Source of the DNA: an uncultured Eisenbergiella sp. | GTDB taxonomy: Bacteria > Bacillota > Clostridia > Lachnospirales > Lachnospiraceae | NCBI GenBank assembly: GCA_947627215.1 | Contig: CANQVD010000041.1 | Span: 1-32,265 of the forward strand | Direction of reading: 5' to 3' | Length of the DNA stretch: 32,265 bases | In this document: positions 16,125 to 25,515 of the stretch, one piece after another | Layout: each line of letters opens with the position of its first letter | How positions within the stretch are numbered: position 1 is the stretch's first letter | Notes under the pieces: model-generated | The model's input: the letters and a program-made list of their open reading frames with translations, nothing else | What the model was told of the DNA's origin: nothing | Database searches by the model: none | Program-made: the position numbers and the translations under genes

Positions 16125-16142
16125 AAAAAAGTGTGGTAGAAT
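16114..16142 (+). promoter_or_regulatory. Promoter of secG
   Basis: TTGAAA at 16114-16119 and TAGAAT at 16137-16142, 17 bases apart. The -35 box is inside the end of the M3 peptidase gene. Confidence 0.8.
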
Positions 16143-16173
16143 CAATCGTGCTCGATAGCAGGAGGTATTTATC

Positions 16174-16419
16174 ATGGAAGTGTTGCGGATTATTCTGACG
16201 ATCGTTTTCATACTGGTATGTATTGCGCTGACCGTGCTCGTGCTGATGCAGGAGGGCAAGCAGGTCGGGCTGGGATCGATCGGCGGCGCGGCGGAGACCT
16301 ACTGGGGGAAGAACAAGGGACGTTCGATGGAGGGGCAGCTTGTGAAGATCACGAAGATCCTGGCGGTCAGCTTCATCGTCATCGCACTCGTTCTGAACAT
16401 ATCCCGGATCTGGGGCTGA
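16174..16419 (+). CDS. secG: Preprotein translocase subunit SecG
   Basis: An 81-residue protein with two hydrophobic helices (about 4-25 and 57-78). Between them is the diagnostic SecG stretch LVLMQEGKQVGLGSIGGAAE followed by TYWGKNKGRSMEG. SecG is the small accessory subunit of SecYEG that assists SecA-driven export across the cytoplasmic membrane. AGGAGG sits seven to eight bases before the ATG. It is followed by an intrinsic terminator and then rnr, an arrangement (secG-rnr-smpB) that is widespread in Firmicutes and often continues to ssrA. Here ssrA is instead about 15 kb upstream. Confidence 0.96.
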   Translation: MEVLRIILTIVFILVCIALTVLVLMQEGKQVGLGSIGGAAETYWGKNKGRSMEGQLVKITKILAVSFIVIALVLNISRIWG

Positions 16420-16435
16420 GACAGGTTTGTTTACG

Positions 16436-16467
16436 AAAGCACTCCGTTAGCGGGGTGCTTTGTTTTT
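16436..16467 (+). terminator. Intrinsic terminator between secG and rnr
   Basis: AAAGCACTCCG pairs with CGGGGTGCTTT (11 pairs, one G-U) over a TTAG loop, followed by GTTTTTG. It should limit transcription into rnr and smpB, for which no separate promoter is obvious. Confidence 0.8.
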
Positions 16468-16535
16468 GTCCGCCGGAGAAATGCGCCGGACCGTCCGCCT
16501 TCCTGCGGCGGATACGGCCCGGAAAGAGGAGCTTT

Positions 16536-18617
16536 ATGGAGGTTTTGGAATATACGGGCGTCTTTACGGCCAATGCGCGGGGCTTCGGCTTTGTGACGGC
16601 GCAGGAGACGGGAGAAACGTTTTTTGTCGCCGAAGCAGATGCCGGAGGAGCCTTTGGCGGCGATACGGTGCGGATCTGTCCGCTGGAGAAGCGCTCCGGA
16701 AAGCGGCCGGAGGCCCGCGTCGTACAGATCGTGACGAGGGCCGTCCTGCAGGTGGTGGGGACCTTCTTTCCCAGAGGCGGTCACGGCCTTGTGACGCCGG
16801 ACAACGCCCGGCTGGGAAGGGAGCTGTTCATCCCCGGGGACGCCTGCGGCGGCGCGGCGGAGGGCTCCCGCGTTGTGGCAAGAATCACCGATTACGGCGG
16901 CATCGGAAAAGCGCCGGAGGGAGAGATCGTCGAAATCCTGGGGAGCTGGAACGATCCCGGTGTGGATACCCTGTCCGTGGTGCGCGCCTGCGGGCTGCCG
17001 GAGGCGTTTTCAGAAAAGCTGCTCCGGCAGGCGGAGCGGGCGGCCAGGCCTGTGCGGACGGCCGACATGGAGGGACGCCGGGATCTGCGGGATGTCCTGA
17101 CGGTGACGATAGACGGGGAGGATGCCAGGGATCTGGACGATGCGGTGAGCTTAAGCGAAGGGGACGGAATCTATCATCTGGGCGTGCACATCGCGGACGT
17201 GGCCAACTATGTGCCGGAGGATTCCGCGCTGGACCGGGAGGCGAAGGAGCGGGGCAACAGCGTCTATCTGGCGGACCGGGTGATCCCCATGCTGCCGCAG
17301 GCTCTTTCCAACGGGATCTGTTCGCTGAATGCCGGAGAGGAGAGGCTGGCGCTGTCCTGCCTGATGGATGTGGACCGGCGGGGCGATATTCTGGATTATG
17401 AGATCGTGGAGTCCGTGATCCGGGTGGACCGGCGGATGAGCTATGCGCAGGTACAGCGGATCCTGGAAGGGGATGAGGCGCTGCGCCGGGCATACGGGCA
17501 GGCGGTGCCCATGCTGGAGCGCATGGAAAAGCTTTCCGGGCTCCTGCGCAAAAAACGGCAGGAGCGGGGCGCGGTAGATTTCGATTTCCCCGAATGTAAA
17601 ATAGAGCTGGACGGGAACGGGGAGGTGCTGTCGGTCCGCCCCTGTGAGCGCAGTGCCGCGACCCGGCTCATCGAAGATTTCATGCTGGCCGCCAATGAGA
17701 CGGTGGCGCAGCATTTTTACTGGCTGGAGCTGCCCTTTCTGTACCGGATCCACGAGAAGCCGGAGCCGGAGAAAACGGAAAAGCTGGGGCTCTTTCTGCA
17801 CAATTTCGGCTATCGCATTCACCGGGCTCCGACAGGGGAGGGCGTTCGCCCCAAGGAGCTGCAGAAGCTTTTAAACCGCATTGCCGGCACGCCGGAGGAG
17901 GCGCTGATTTCCCGGCTGGTGCTGCGCAGCATGCGGCGGGCCTGTTATTCCACCGAGTGCAGAGGGCATTTCGGGCTGGCTGCGGGACAGTACTGCCATT
18001 TCACCTCTCCCATCCGCCGCTATCCGGATCTGCAGATCCACCGGATCATCAAGGATTTTCTGCGGGGGCGGCTGAAGGAAGGGCGGATTCTGCATTATCA
18101 GGGGATTTTGCCGGAGGTGGCGCTTCATTCCTCGCAGACGGAGCGGCGGGCCGACGAGGCGGAGCGGGCGGTGGAACGGATCAAGAAGGCCAGATATATG
18201 GAAGGGCATCTGGGAGAGGTCTTTGAAGGGGTCATCTCCGGTGTGACCGGATGGGGCCTGTATGTGGAGCTGGAGAACACGGTGGAGGGTCTGGTGCACA
18301 TCAGCCGTCTTCCCGGAGATTATTTTCTGTTCGATGAGAGCCGGTACGAGCTGGCGGGCGAGCGGACCGGGCGGCGCTATGGGCTGGGGCAGCGGCTCGC
18401 GGTGCAGGCGGTGAGCGTAGACCGGATCGTGGGGACGGTGGATTTTTCCCCCGTTGACGGCGGGGAAGTTTTCGGAGAAAGAGAGCGGCCGGAGGAAGCG
18501 CAGCCGTTTGAGGAAATCGGGGCGAACGGGCCGGAAGTACCGGCGGGGCCGTTCCGGGATGGGAAAGGAGGGGAGCCGTATGGCGAAGGAAGCGCAGAAG
18601 CTGGTGGCGAACAATAA
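16536..18617 (+). CDS. rnr: Ribonuclease R (RNB-family 3'-5' exoribonuclease)
   Basis: A 693-residue processive exoribonuclease that degrades structured RNA, including defective mRNA released by tmRNA. The N terminus has two cold-shock-like folds ([16 protein letters not shown] and [20 protein letters not shown]). The RNB catalytic domain starts around residue 185 and carries [14 protein letters not shown] with the metal-binding aspartates 196-202, [13 protein letters not shown], and [12 protein letters not shown]-type [20 protein letters not shown]-terminal S1 domain (about 565-645: [20 protein letters not shown]) follows, then a loose acidic tail. ATG 16536 is chosen because AGAGGAG is five bases before it; the longer open frame overlaps secG and is not credible. 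Overlaps smpB by 38 bases. Confidence 0.96.
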   Translation: MEVLEYTGVFTANARGFGFVTAQETGETFFVAEADAGGAFGGDTVRICPLEKRSGKRPEARVVQIVTRAVLQVVGTFFPRGGHGLVTPDNARLGRELFIPGDACGGAAEGSRVVARITDYGGIGKAPEGEIVEILGSWNDPGVDTLSVVRACGLPEAFSEKLLRQAERAARPVRTADMEGRRDLRDVLTVTIDGEDARDLDDAVSLSEGDGIYHLGVHIADVANYVPEDSALDREAKERGNSVYLADRVIPMLPQALSNGICSLNAGEERLALSCLMDVDRRGDILDYEIVESVIRVDRRMSYAQVQRILEGDEALRRAYGQAVPMLERMEKLSGLLRKKRQERGAVDFDFPECKIELDGNGEVLSVRPCERSAATRLIEDFMLAANETVAQHFYWLELPFLYRIHEKPEPEKTEKLGLFLHNFGYRIHRAPTGEGVRPKELQKLLNRIAGTPEEALISRLVLRSMRRACYSTECRGHFGLAAGQYCHFTSPIRRYPDLQIHRIIKDFLRGRLKEGRILHYQGILPEVALHSSQTERRADEAERAVERIKKARYMEGHLGEVFEGVISGVTGWGLYVELENTVEGLVHISRLPGDYFLFDESRYELAGERTGRRYGLGQRLAVQAVSVDRIVGTVDFSPVDGGEVFGERERPEEAQPFEEIGANGPEVPAGPFRDGKGGEPYGEGSAEAGGEQ

Positions 18618-19044
18618 AAAGGTCTGGCACGATTATTTTGTGGAGGAGCAGTACGAAGCCGGGCTGGTGCTGCACGGCACGGAGGTCAAGAGCCTGCGGA
18701 TGGGAAAATGCAGCATCAAGGAGGCCTTTGTACAGATCGACAGGGGCGAGATCTTCGTGTATGGCATGCACATCAGCCCTTATGAAAAGGGAAATCTGTT
18801 CAACAAGGATCCGCTGCGCACCCGAAAGCTTCTGCTGCATAAGGTTCAGATCCGCAAGCTGGCCGGGCAGTGCAGGGAAAAGGGCTATACCATCATGCCG
18901 CTGCAGGTCTATTTTAAGGACGGCCGGGCGAAAATGGAGATCGGGCTGTGCAGGGGCAAGAAGCTTTACGACAAGCGGGAGGATATCGCGCGCCGGGATC
19001 AGAGACGGGAGACGGAGCGGGAATTCAAGGCTCAGAATCTGTGA
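18580..19044 (+). CDS. smpB: SsrA-binding protein SmpB
   Basis: A 154-residue tmRNA partner. It delivers tmRNA to ribosomes stalled without a stop codon. Diagnostic blocks: [63 protein letters not shown] and [20 protein letters not shown] with a basic C-terminal tail that enters the mRNA channel. The start at 18580 follows an AGGAGG and gives [14 protein letters not shown]; an in-frame ATG at 18559 would add seven residues. It lies at the end of rnr in another frame, so the two are translationally coupled. A long inverted repeat begins two bases after its stop. Confidence 0.97.
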   Translation: MAKEAQKLVANNKKVWHDYFVEEQYEAGLVLHGTEVKSLRMGKCSIKEAFVQIDRGEIFVYGMHISPYEKGNLFNKDPLRTRKLLLHKVQIRKLAGQCREKGYTIMPLQVYFKDGRAKMEIGLCRGKKLYDKREDIARRDQRRETEREFKAQNL

Positions 19045-19046
19045 GA

Positions 19047-19273
19047 CGGCTGCACCCTGAACGAAACCCCGCCGGAAGAAAGGCCCGCTGCCAGGCGTCC
19101 GGAGGCATCCCGCTTTCCCGGACCGTCAGAAAAGCGCCGGCCCTTGGCGAGGTATTTTCGAGCCTAGGACCGCTGCGCTTTTCTCCGAGCGCGAGCGTGT
19201 CCGGAAACGGGATGCCTCCGGACGCCTGGCAGCGGGCCTTTCTTCCGGCGGGGTTTCGTTCAGGGTGCAGCCG
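19047..19273. repeat. Long inverted repeat element, copy B (between smpB and murE)
   Basis: Left arm 19047-19112 and right arm 19208-19273 are perfectly complementary over all 66 bases. The inner 95 bases match copy A at both ends: TTTCCCGGACCGT, AGAAAAGCGCCGGC, and on the other side CCGCTGCGCTTTTCT then CGAGCGCGAGCGTGTCCGGAAA. The tip differs (CCTTGGC with GCCTAGG) yet still forms a stem. The arms differ in sequence from copy A. It starts two bases after the smpB stop and ends 15 bases before the murE -35 box. No T-run follows. Confidence 0.92.
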
Positions 19274-19288
19274 ATCGTTTTCGGGGCA

Positions 19289-19317
19289 TTGTAACGGACC
19301 GGATTTTGTGTTATACT
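19289..19317 (+). promoter_or_regulatory. Promoter of the murE-to-rsgA block
   Basis: TTGTAA at 19289-19294 and TATACT at 19312-19317 with a 17-base spacer. The next 70 bases include a possible weak hairpin (GGACGGCG with CGCCGCTGTCC, 19337-19375) ahead of the murE ribosome site. Confidence 0.8.
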
Positions 19318-19391
19318 AAAAAGAACGGAATATTTGGGACGGCGGGAGGCAAAACGCCGCTTTTCGCCGCTGTCCGGACGGGAGGCGCTGG

Positions 19392-20885
19392 GTGAAACCG
19401 CTTTTGACGTTACTGGAGCAGTTGGAATATACCTGTGAGAGAGGAAGTCTGGAGACGCAGATCAAATCCGTGGTCCACGATTCCAGGAAGGTGGAGCCGG
19501 GATGTCTGTTTATCTGCATTTCCGGCTTTGTCATGGACGGACACACGAAGGCCGCCGAGGCGGCCGCCGGGGGAGCGGCCGCGCTGGTGACGGAAAAGGA
19601 CGTGGAGCTGCCGGAGGACGCGGCGGTCACGGTGATCCGGGTGAAGGATACCCGCTATGCCATGGCGCATATCGCGGCGGCCTGGTTCGATCATCCCGCG
19701 AAGAAGCTGACCACCATCGGCATCACGGGCACCAAGGGGAAGACCACCACCACCTATCTGGTGAAGTCCATTCTGGAGAACGCCGGGAAAAAGGTGGGGC
19801 TGGTGGGCACCATTGAGATCGTCATCGGGGATAAGCATATCCACGCCGGGACCACCACGCCGGAATCCTACGATCTGCAGGAATATTTTCATGAAATGGT
19901 GGAGGCCGGACTGGATACGGTGGTGATGGAGGTGTCCTCACAGGCGCTGAAGCTGCACCGCACCCAGGGATTCGTGTTCGATTTCGGGATTTTCACCAAT
20001 CTGGAGCCGGATCACATCGCGCCCCATGAGCATCCGGATTTCGCGGATTATCTGCGCTGCAAGGGACTTCTGTTCCGTCAGTGCCGGGTCGGGATCGTCA
20101 ACTGCGACGATGCCCACTGGCGGGCCGTGACCGAGGGGCATACCTGTGCGCTGGAAACCTACGGCCTTTCGGAGGAAGCGCAGTTGCGGGCGACGGATCT
20201 GAAGTTCACGAACCGGCAGGGACATCTGGGGATGGCATTTACGGTGAGCGGCCTTCTGGAGATGGAAGCGCAGATCGCCATGCCGGGGCGCTTTTCCGTA
20301 TACAACGCGCTGACGGCCATCGCCATCTGCCGGCATTTCGGCGTGTCGAAGCCGGATATCGCGCGGGCGCTTCTGGAGGCGCGGGTGCGGGGGCGCATAG
20401 AAATGGTGAAGGTTTCCGATGCGTTCACGCTGATGATCGATTACGCGCACAACGCCATGGCGCTGGAGAGTCTGCTCACCGCGCTGAAGGAATACGAGCA
20501 TGGCCGGCTGGTCTGCATTTTCGGCTGCGGCGGCAACCGGGCCAGGGAGCGGCGCTTCGAGATGGGAGAGGTGTCCGGGCGGCTGGCGGATTTCACCGTC
20601 ATCACCTCTGACAATCCCCGGTATGAAGAGCCGGAGGCCATCATTGCGGATATCGTCACCGGGATCCGCAGGACCGGAGGCGCATACGTCACGATCACGG
20701 ACCGGAAGGAGGCCATCGCCTACGCCATCGCGCACGCGCAGCCCGGCGACATCATCGTGCTGGCCGGCAAAGGACACGAGGATTACCAGGAGATCCGGGG
20801 CGTGAAATACCATATGGACGACCGGGAACTGGTGGAGGCCGTCGCCGCGCCGGATACGGGCCGCGGAGAAGGAAAAATGAGTTGA
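19392..20885 (+). CDS. murE: UDP-MurNAc-tripeptide synthetase, probably meso-DAP-adding
   Basis: A 497-residue Mur ligase that adds the third residue of the peptidoglycan stem to UDP-MurNAc-L-Ala-D-Glu using ATP. The N-terminal UDP-binding domain has VHDSRKVEPGCLFICISG. The ATP loop is GTKGKTTTT (residues 113-121). The central domain has TTPESYDLQ and VMEVSSQALKLHR, and the C-terminal domain has DYAHNAMALESLL and DNPRYEEP. DNPR at 407-410 is the motif of meso-diaminopimelate enzymes, as opposed to the lysine type. The start is GTG 19392, seven bases after GGGAGG. It heads the long co-directional block and overlaps priA by four bases (TTGA). Confidence 0.96.
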   Translation: MKPLLTLLEQLEYTCERGSLETQIKSVVHDSRKVEPGCLFICISGFVMDGHTKAAEAAAGGAAALVTEKDVELPEDAAVTVIRVKDTRYAMAHIAAAWFDHPAKKLTTIGITGTKGKTTTTYLVKSILENAGKKVGLVGTIEIVIGDKHIHAGTTTPESYDLQEYFHEMVEAGLDTVVMEVSSQALKLHRTQGFVFDFGIFTNLEPDHIAPHEHPDFADYLRCKGLLFRQCRVGIVNCDDAHWRAVTEGHTCALETYGLSEEAQLRATDLKFTNRQGHLGMAFTVSGLLEMEAQIAMPGRFSVYNALTAIAICRHFGVSKPDIARALLEARVRGRIEMVKVSDAFTLMIDYAHNAMALESLLTALKEYEHGRLVCIFGCGGNRARERRFEMGEVSGRLADFTVITSDNPRYEEPEAIIADIVTGIRRTGGAYVTITDRKEAIAYAIAHAQPGDIIVLAGKGHEDYQEIRGVKYHMDDRELVEAVAAPDTGRGEGKMS

Positions 20886-23146
20886 ACGAATTCGCAGATG
20901 TGATCGTGGACATTTCCCATGAGAAGGTGGACCGCCCCTTCGGGTATAAGGTCCCGGAGCGGTTCCGGGAACGGCTCCGGCCGGGCATGCGGGTGCAGAT
21001 CCCTTTCGGAACGGGGAACCGGCTCCGCACGGGATATGTGATCGGGCTGACGTCCGAAAGCGATTTCCCGGATGAAAAAATGAAGGAGATCGCGGATATC
21101 CTGCCGGGGGAGAAGGACCCGGAGGCCCGGATGATCGCCCTGGCGGCCTGGATGAAGGAGCAGTACGGCTCCACCATGATCGCCGCCTTAAAGACGGTGC
21201 TGCCGGAGAAGGGAAAGGTCAGGCAGAAGGAAAAAAAGGAGATCCGGCTCGTCCTGGAGGAAGCGGAGGCGCGCAGGCGTCTGGAGGGATATGAAAAAAA
21301 ACACGCCGTCGCCAGAGCGCGTCTGGTGCGCGCATTCCTGAGGGAACCGGTGCTTTCCGGCGGCTTTGTCCGGGATGCGCTGCGTATTCCGCCTGCCACG
21401 GTCAGATCGCTCGCGGCGGAGGGCGTGGTGGAGGAGCGGACCGTGTCCTTTTACCGCAATCCGGTCAGGAACGCCGGCACCGGCGGGGAGAAGAAGGAGC
21501 TGAGCCCCCTCCAGAAGCGGATCGCGGCGGACATTCTGGCCGCCTGGGACGCGGGGGACAGAAGGCCGTCGCTTCTGTTCGGCATCACCGGGAGCGGCAA
21601 GACGGAGGTGTATCTGGCCCTGATCGAGGGGATGATCGCGCGGGGGAAGCAGGCCATCGTGCTGATTCCGGAGATCGCGCTGACCTATCAGACGGTGCTG
21701 CGGTTTTACCGGCATTTCGGGGATCGTGTTTCCGTGATGAACTCCAGCTTAAGCGCCGGGGAGAAGCAGGATCAGCGCCTGCGGGCGAAGCGGGGGGAGC
21801 TGGATGTGATCATCGGCCCCCGGTCGGCGCTGTTTGTCCCATTTCCGGATCCGGGTCTGATCATCATCGATGAAGAACACGAAATCAGCTACAAGAGTGA
21901 AAATGCGCCCAGATATCACGCGAGGGAGACGGCCATCGAGCTGGCAAGGCTCTGCGGCGCGGCGGTGGTGCTGGGCTCCGCCACCCCTTCGCTGGAGAGC
22001 TACAGCAGGGCCAGGGCGGGAGAATTTCACCTTTTTACGATGAAGGAACGGCTGGCCGGAGGAAGTCTGCCCCGTATTTTCGTGGAGGATATGCGCCGGG
22101 AGCTCCGGGAAGGAAACCGGTCGATTTTCTCCGCAAGGCTGGCAGAAAAGCTGGAGGAGCGGCTAAAGGCCGGGGAGCAGTCCATGCTTTTCATCAACCG
22201 CCGGGGCTACGCGGGCTTCGTATCCTGCAGGTCCTGCGGGTATGTGTGCAGGTGCCCTCACTGCAGCGTTTCCCTCTCGGAGCACCGGATCAAAAGGATG
22301 GGATACGGCGGGCAGCAGGGAATGCAGGCGAGGCTGGTCTGTCATTACTGCGGGTACAGCCAGCCCATGCCGCAGATCTGTCCGGTTTGCGGCTCCCGCT
22401 ATATTCTGGGGTTCCGGGCCGGGACGGAGCAGATCGCCGAGCAGCTTTCCGGGATGCTTCCCGCGGCGAGGATCCTGCGCATGGACGCGGATACCACCCG
22501 CACGAAGGACAGCTATGAGAAGATTCTTTCGGCCTTTGCCGGCCGGGAGGCGGATATTCTGGTGGGCACGCAGATGATCGTCAAGGGGCACGATTTTCCG
22601 GATGTGACGCTGGTAGGGATCCTGGCGGCGGACCTTTCGCTGTCCGTGGGCAATTACCGGGCGGGAGAGCGGACCTTCCAGCTTCTGTGCCAGGCGGCCG
22701 GGCGGGCGGGGCGCGGCCCCAGGCCCGGCGAGGTGGTGATCCAGACCTATCAGCCGGATCATTACAGCATCCGTTATGCCGCGGCACAGGATTACGAGGG
22801 TTTTTTCGAGGAGGAATATACATACCGGAAGCTTCTGGCCTATCCGCCCGCGGCGCATCTGCTGGCGGTGCAGATCCAGGACAAAAAGGAGGAGGACGCG
22901 CTCCAGGCCGCCGGAGAAGCGGCCGGCTGGGCGAAGGAGATGGCGGATGAGGGGACCGTGATCATCGGACCGGCCCCGGCGCTGATCGAAAAGATCAACG
23001 ACATCTACCGTTACGGCGTTTATATAAAGCACAGGGATTATTCCCGACTGACGGCGATCAAAAACGGGATCGAAAAGCGGCGGGCCGCTCTGGAGAGAGC
23101 CAGGGGAACCTGCCAGTTCGATTTCGACCCGCTGAACACATACTGA
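20882..23146 (+). CDS. priA: Primosomal replication restart helicase PriA
   Basis: A 754-residue superfamily 2 DNA helicase that reloads the replisome at collapsed forks. An N-terminal fork-binding domain (about 1-110: HEKVDRPFGYKVP, GMRVQIPFG) precedes the helicase. Walker A is GITGSGKTE (234-242), followed by LIPEIALTYQ; the DEEH box is at 330-333. The zinc module holds CRSCGYVCRCPHCS and CHYCGYSQPMPQICPVCG, eight cysteines in all as expected. Later helicase motifs include GTQMIVKGHDFPDV and QAAGRAGRG. The start is TTG 20882 overlapping the murE stop, with GGAGAAGGA just upstream; no better ATG exists in this frame. Complete and ordinary. Confidence 0.96.
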   Translation: MNEFADVIVDISHEKVDRPFGYKVPERFRERLRPGMRVQIPFGTGNRLRTGYVIGLTSESDFPDEKMKEIADILPGEKDPEARMIALAAWMKEQYGSTMIAALKTVLPEKGKVRQKEKKEIRLVLEEAEARRRLEGYEKKHAVARARLVRAFLREPVLSGGFVRDALRIPPATVRSLAAEGVVEERTVSFYRNPVRNAGTGGEKKELSPLQKRIAADILAAWDAGDRRPSLLFGITGSGKTEVYLALIEGMIARGKQAIVLIPEIALTYQTVLRFYRHFGDRVSVMNSSLSAGEKQDQRLRAKRGELDVIIGPRSALFVPFPDPGLIIIDEEHEISYKSENAPRYHARETAIELARLCGAAVVLGSATPSLESYSRARAGEFHLFTMKERLAGGSLPRIFVEDMRRELREGNRSIFSARLAEKLEERLKAGEQSMLFINRRGYAGFVSCRSCGYVCRCPHCSVSLSEHRIKRMGYGGQQGMQARLVCHYCGYSQPMPQICPVCGSRYILGFRAGTEQIAEQLSGMLPAARILRMDADTTRTKDSYEKILSAFAGREADILVGTQMIVKGHDFPDVTLVGILAADLSLSVGNYRAGERTFQLLCQAAGRAGRGPRPGEVVIQTYQPDHYSIRYAAAQDYEGFFEEEYTYRKLLAYPPAAHLLAVQIQDKKEEDALQAAGEAAGWAKEMADEGTVIIGPAPALIEKINDIYRYGVYIKHRDYSRLTAIKNGIEKRRAALERARGTCQFDFDPLNTY

Positions 23147-23167
23147 AGCGAGAAAGGAGTTTTTCAA

Positions 23168-23668
23168 ATGGGAATCCGCAATATCAGGACGCTGGGCGAT
23201 CCCATCCTGACCAAAACATGCAAGCCGGTGAAGATGATCACGCCACGCACCCGGCTCCTCATTGAGGATATGTTCGATACCATGTACGAGGCCAACGGCG
23301 TGGGCCTGGCAGCTCCGCAGGTGGGCGTGCTCAAGCGCGTTGTGGTCATCGATGTCACGGGAGAGGATCCCATCGTCATGATCAATCCCCGGATCCTGGA
23401 AGCATCGGGCACGCAGACCGGCGGGGAGGGCTGCCTGTCGGTGCCGGGCAAGACCGGGACGGTCACGCGGCCGAACTATGTAAAGGCGGCGGCTTTTAAT
23501 GAAGACATGCAGGAATATGAGATCGAGGCCACGGAGCTTCTGGCCCGTGCCATCTGCCATGAGCTGGATCATCTGGACGGGAGGATCTACGTGGATAAGG
23601 TTGAAGGGCCTCTGATGAATACGGAAGATTATTACGCGGATGAAGCGGAAGAGGACGGGGAAGAATAG
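23168..23668 (+). CDS. def: Peptide deformylase
   Basis: A 166-residue metallo-hydrolase that removes the formyl group from new protein N termini. All three motifs are intact: GVGLAAPQVGV, EGCLSVPG with metal ligand Cys89, and HELDH with His131, Glu132 and His135. An AAAGGAG lies before the ATG at 23168. It is followed 60 bases later by fmt, which makes the formyl-methionyl-tRNA whose formyl group this enzyme removes, a common pairing. The acidic tail after residue 150 is ordinary. Confidence 0.97.
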   Translation: MGIRNIRTLGDPILTKTCKPVKMITPRTRLLIEDMFDTMYEANGVGLAAPQVGVLKRVVVIDVTGEDPIVMINPRILEASGTQTGGEGCLSVPGKTGTVTRPNYVKAAAFNEDMQEYEIEATELLARAICHELDHLDGRIYVDKVEGPLMNTEDYYADEAEEDGEE

Positions 23669-23728
23669 CCTCTGCGGACGGATCCGCGCAGGGCGCCAGG
23701 ACGGCAGTTTTGACAGGGAGGATATCGC

Positions 23729-24709
23729 ATGAAGCTGGTTTATATGGGAACGCCCGAATTTGCGGTGGGGCCGCTGGAGGCGCTGCTTTCGGCGGGACAT
23801 GAGGTATGCGCTGCGGTGACCCAGCCGGACCGGCCGAAGGGCCGCGGCGGACGCGTACAGATCAGCCCGGTGAAGGCCTGCGCGCTGGCCCACAATATTC
23901 CGGTGCTGCAGCCGGCGAAGATCCGGATGCCGGAGTCGGTGGAGGCGCTCCGCGCGCTGGGGGCGGACGTATTTGTGGTGGCGGCATTCGGGCAGATCCT
24001 GTCACAGGAGCTTTTGGATCTCCCGGCGTACGGCTGCCTGAACATCCATGCGTCGCTGCTGCCCGGTTACCGGGGGGCGGCGCCCATCGAGTGGGCGATC
24101 TTAAACGGCGAGAGCAGGACCGGGGTCACCATCATGCGGATGGACGCCGGGATCGACACCGGAGATATGCTCCTGAAGCGTGAGGTGCCCATCGCGGAGG
24201 ACGATACGGACGAGAGCCTGCGCCGAAAGCTTTCGGAGGCGGGCAGCGGGCTGATCGTGGAGGCGCTTGAAGGACTGCAGGCCGGGACGCTGCGGGCCGA
24301 AAAACAGAACGACGCGCAGAGCAGCTATGTCGGGATGCTGACCAGGTCCATGGGACGGATCGACTGGGAGGAGGGCGCTCTTCAGATCGAACGGAAGGTG
24401 CGGGGGCTGTATTCCTGGCCCGGTGCGTATACCTTTTATCAGGGAAAGCAGTTGAAGCTTCTGCAGGCGAAGGCGGTGCGTATGCCGGAGCTTGCGGCGG
24501 CGGACGGCGCGTCGGCGGGACGTGCCCCGGAGGGCGGCCCTGCTCCGGAGCCGGGTACCGTCGTGCAGGCCGGCCGGGATGTGCTGCTGGTCGGGACGGG
24601 CGACGGCGTGCTGCGCATATCCGAAGTCCAGCTCGAAGGGAAAAAGCGGATGTCGGTTCGGGATTTTCTGAACGGCTGCAGAGTGAAGGAGGGCGACAGA
24701 CTGGGATGA
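23729..24709 (+). CDS. fmt: Methionyl-tRNA formyltransferase
   Basis: A 326-residue enzyme that formylates Met-tRNAfMet using 10-formyltetrahydrofolate. The N-terminal Rossmann part shows MGTPEFAVGPLEALL and TQPDRPKGRGG; the active site is NIHASLLPGYRGAAPI with Asn105 and His107, and DAGIDTGDM supplies the catalytic Asp. The C-terminal tRNA-binding barrel begins near residue 210 (IDWEEGALQIERKVRGLY SWPGAY region). Near 250-275 an alanine/glycine/proline-rich stretch is a probable disordered insertion. GGGAGG precedes the ATG. The stop overlaps the start of the peptidase gene (ATGATG). Confidence 0.96.
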   Translation: MKLVYMGTPEFAVGPLEALLSAGHEVCAAVTQPDRPKGRGGRVQISPVKACALAHNIPVLQPAKIRMPESVEALRALGADVFVVAAFGQILSQELLDLPAYGCLNIHASLLPGYRGAAPIEWAILNGESRTGVTIMRMDAGIDTGDMLLKREVPIAEDDTDESLRRKLSEAGSGLIVEALEGLQAGTLRAEKQNDAQSSYVGMLTRSMGRIDWEEGALQIERKVRGLYSWPGAYTFYQGKQLKLLQAKAVRMPELAAADGASAGRAPEGGPAPEPGTVVQAGRDVLLVGTGDGVLRISEVQLEGKKRMSVRDFLNGCRVKEGDRLG

Positions 24710-25407
24710 TGTATCCGGGATATTATTATGACTGGACTTATATACTGGTAGTGATCGGCGCGGTGCTTTCCATGGCGGCCAGCGCCAAAGTGAACGGAAC
24801 CTTTTCCCGCTACAGCCGTGTGAGGAGTCACAGCGGCATGACGGGGGCGCAGGCCGCCAGAAGGATCCTGGATCAGAACGGCCTGTACCATGTGAAGATA
24901 GAACATATCCGCGGGAAGCTGACGGATCACTACGATCCCCGCAGCAAGGTGCTGCGGCTGTCTGACGCCACCTACGGGGTCTCCAGCGTGGCGGCGGTGG
25001 GCGTGGCGGCGCACGAGTGCGGGCACGCGGTGCAGGACGACGAGGGGTATGAACCGCTGCGCATCCGGTCGAAGATGGCGCCGGCTGCGAATTTCGGTTC
25101 CCGCTTCGGCCTGCCGGTCTTTGTCCTGGGCCTGATCTTCGGCGCGAACGAAGTGCTGATGCAGATCGGCATCTGGGTATTTTTGCTGGCGGTGCTGTTC
25201 CAGATCGTCACGCTGCCGGTGGAATTCGACGCCAGCAGGCGGGCGCTGGAGATGCTGAACGGATACGGCATTCTGACGCAGCAGGAGACGGACGGCAGCC
25301 GGAAGGTGCTGAAGGCGGCGGCTCTGACCTATGTGGCGGCGGCCGCTGCGGCGATCCTGAACCTGCTGCGGCTGATCCTGATCGCACGGGAAAACGACCG
25401 GGACTGA
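24706..25407 (+). CDS. Membrane zinc metallopeptidase, YugP-like
   Basis: A 233-residue integral membrane protein. An N-terminal helix (about 8-24) is followed by a soluble part with GMTGAQAARRILDQNGL and then HECGH in GVAAHECGHAVQDDEGY, the zinc site; two or three hydrophobic helices lie between about 128 and 165, and a last one near 205-227. The motif PVEFDASRRALEML after the helices is typical of the neutral zinc metallopeptidase family PF04298, to which B. subtilis YugP belongs. The biological role is not established. The ATG at 24706 (or 24709) overlaps the fmt stop. It commonly lies between fmt and rsmB in Clostridia, as here. Confidence 0.9.
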   Translation: MMYPGYYYDWTYILVVIGAVLSMAASAKVNGTFSRYSRVRSHSGMTGAQAARRILDQNGLYHVKIEHIRGKLTDHYDPRSKVLRLSDATYGVSSVAAVGVAAHECGHAVQDDEGYEPLRIRSKMAPAANFGSRFGLPVFVLGLIFGANEVLMQIGIWVFLLAVLFQIVTLPVEFDASRRALEMLNGYGILTQQETDGSRKVLKAAALTYVAAAAAAILNLLRLILIARENDRD

Positions 25408-25515
25408 CCGGTCTGTGAGGCGGCCGGAACGGGCCGCCGGCGGGAGCGGCCGGCGCCGGTCTTCGGGAAGGGCGGCCGGGATATGCGTGAGAGAAAACGG
25501 CGGAGAGAGGTCTGT
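25408..25515 (+). other. Very GC-rich spacer with hairpins before rsmB
   Basis: This 108-base gap carries GGCGGCC (25419-25425) paired with GGCCGCC (25432-25438) over a 6-base loop, and further GCCGGC repeats. No T-run follows and no promoter is seen. It may be a pause or processing site within the block. Confidence 0.35.

Noticed and set aside
22163-23893. A 576-codon open frame on the minus strand opposite priA and def
   Set aside because: Antisense shadow across two genes with intact catalytic motifs on the plus strand.
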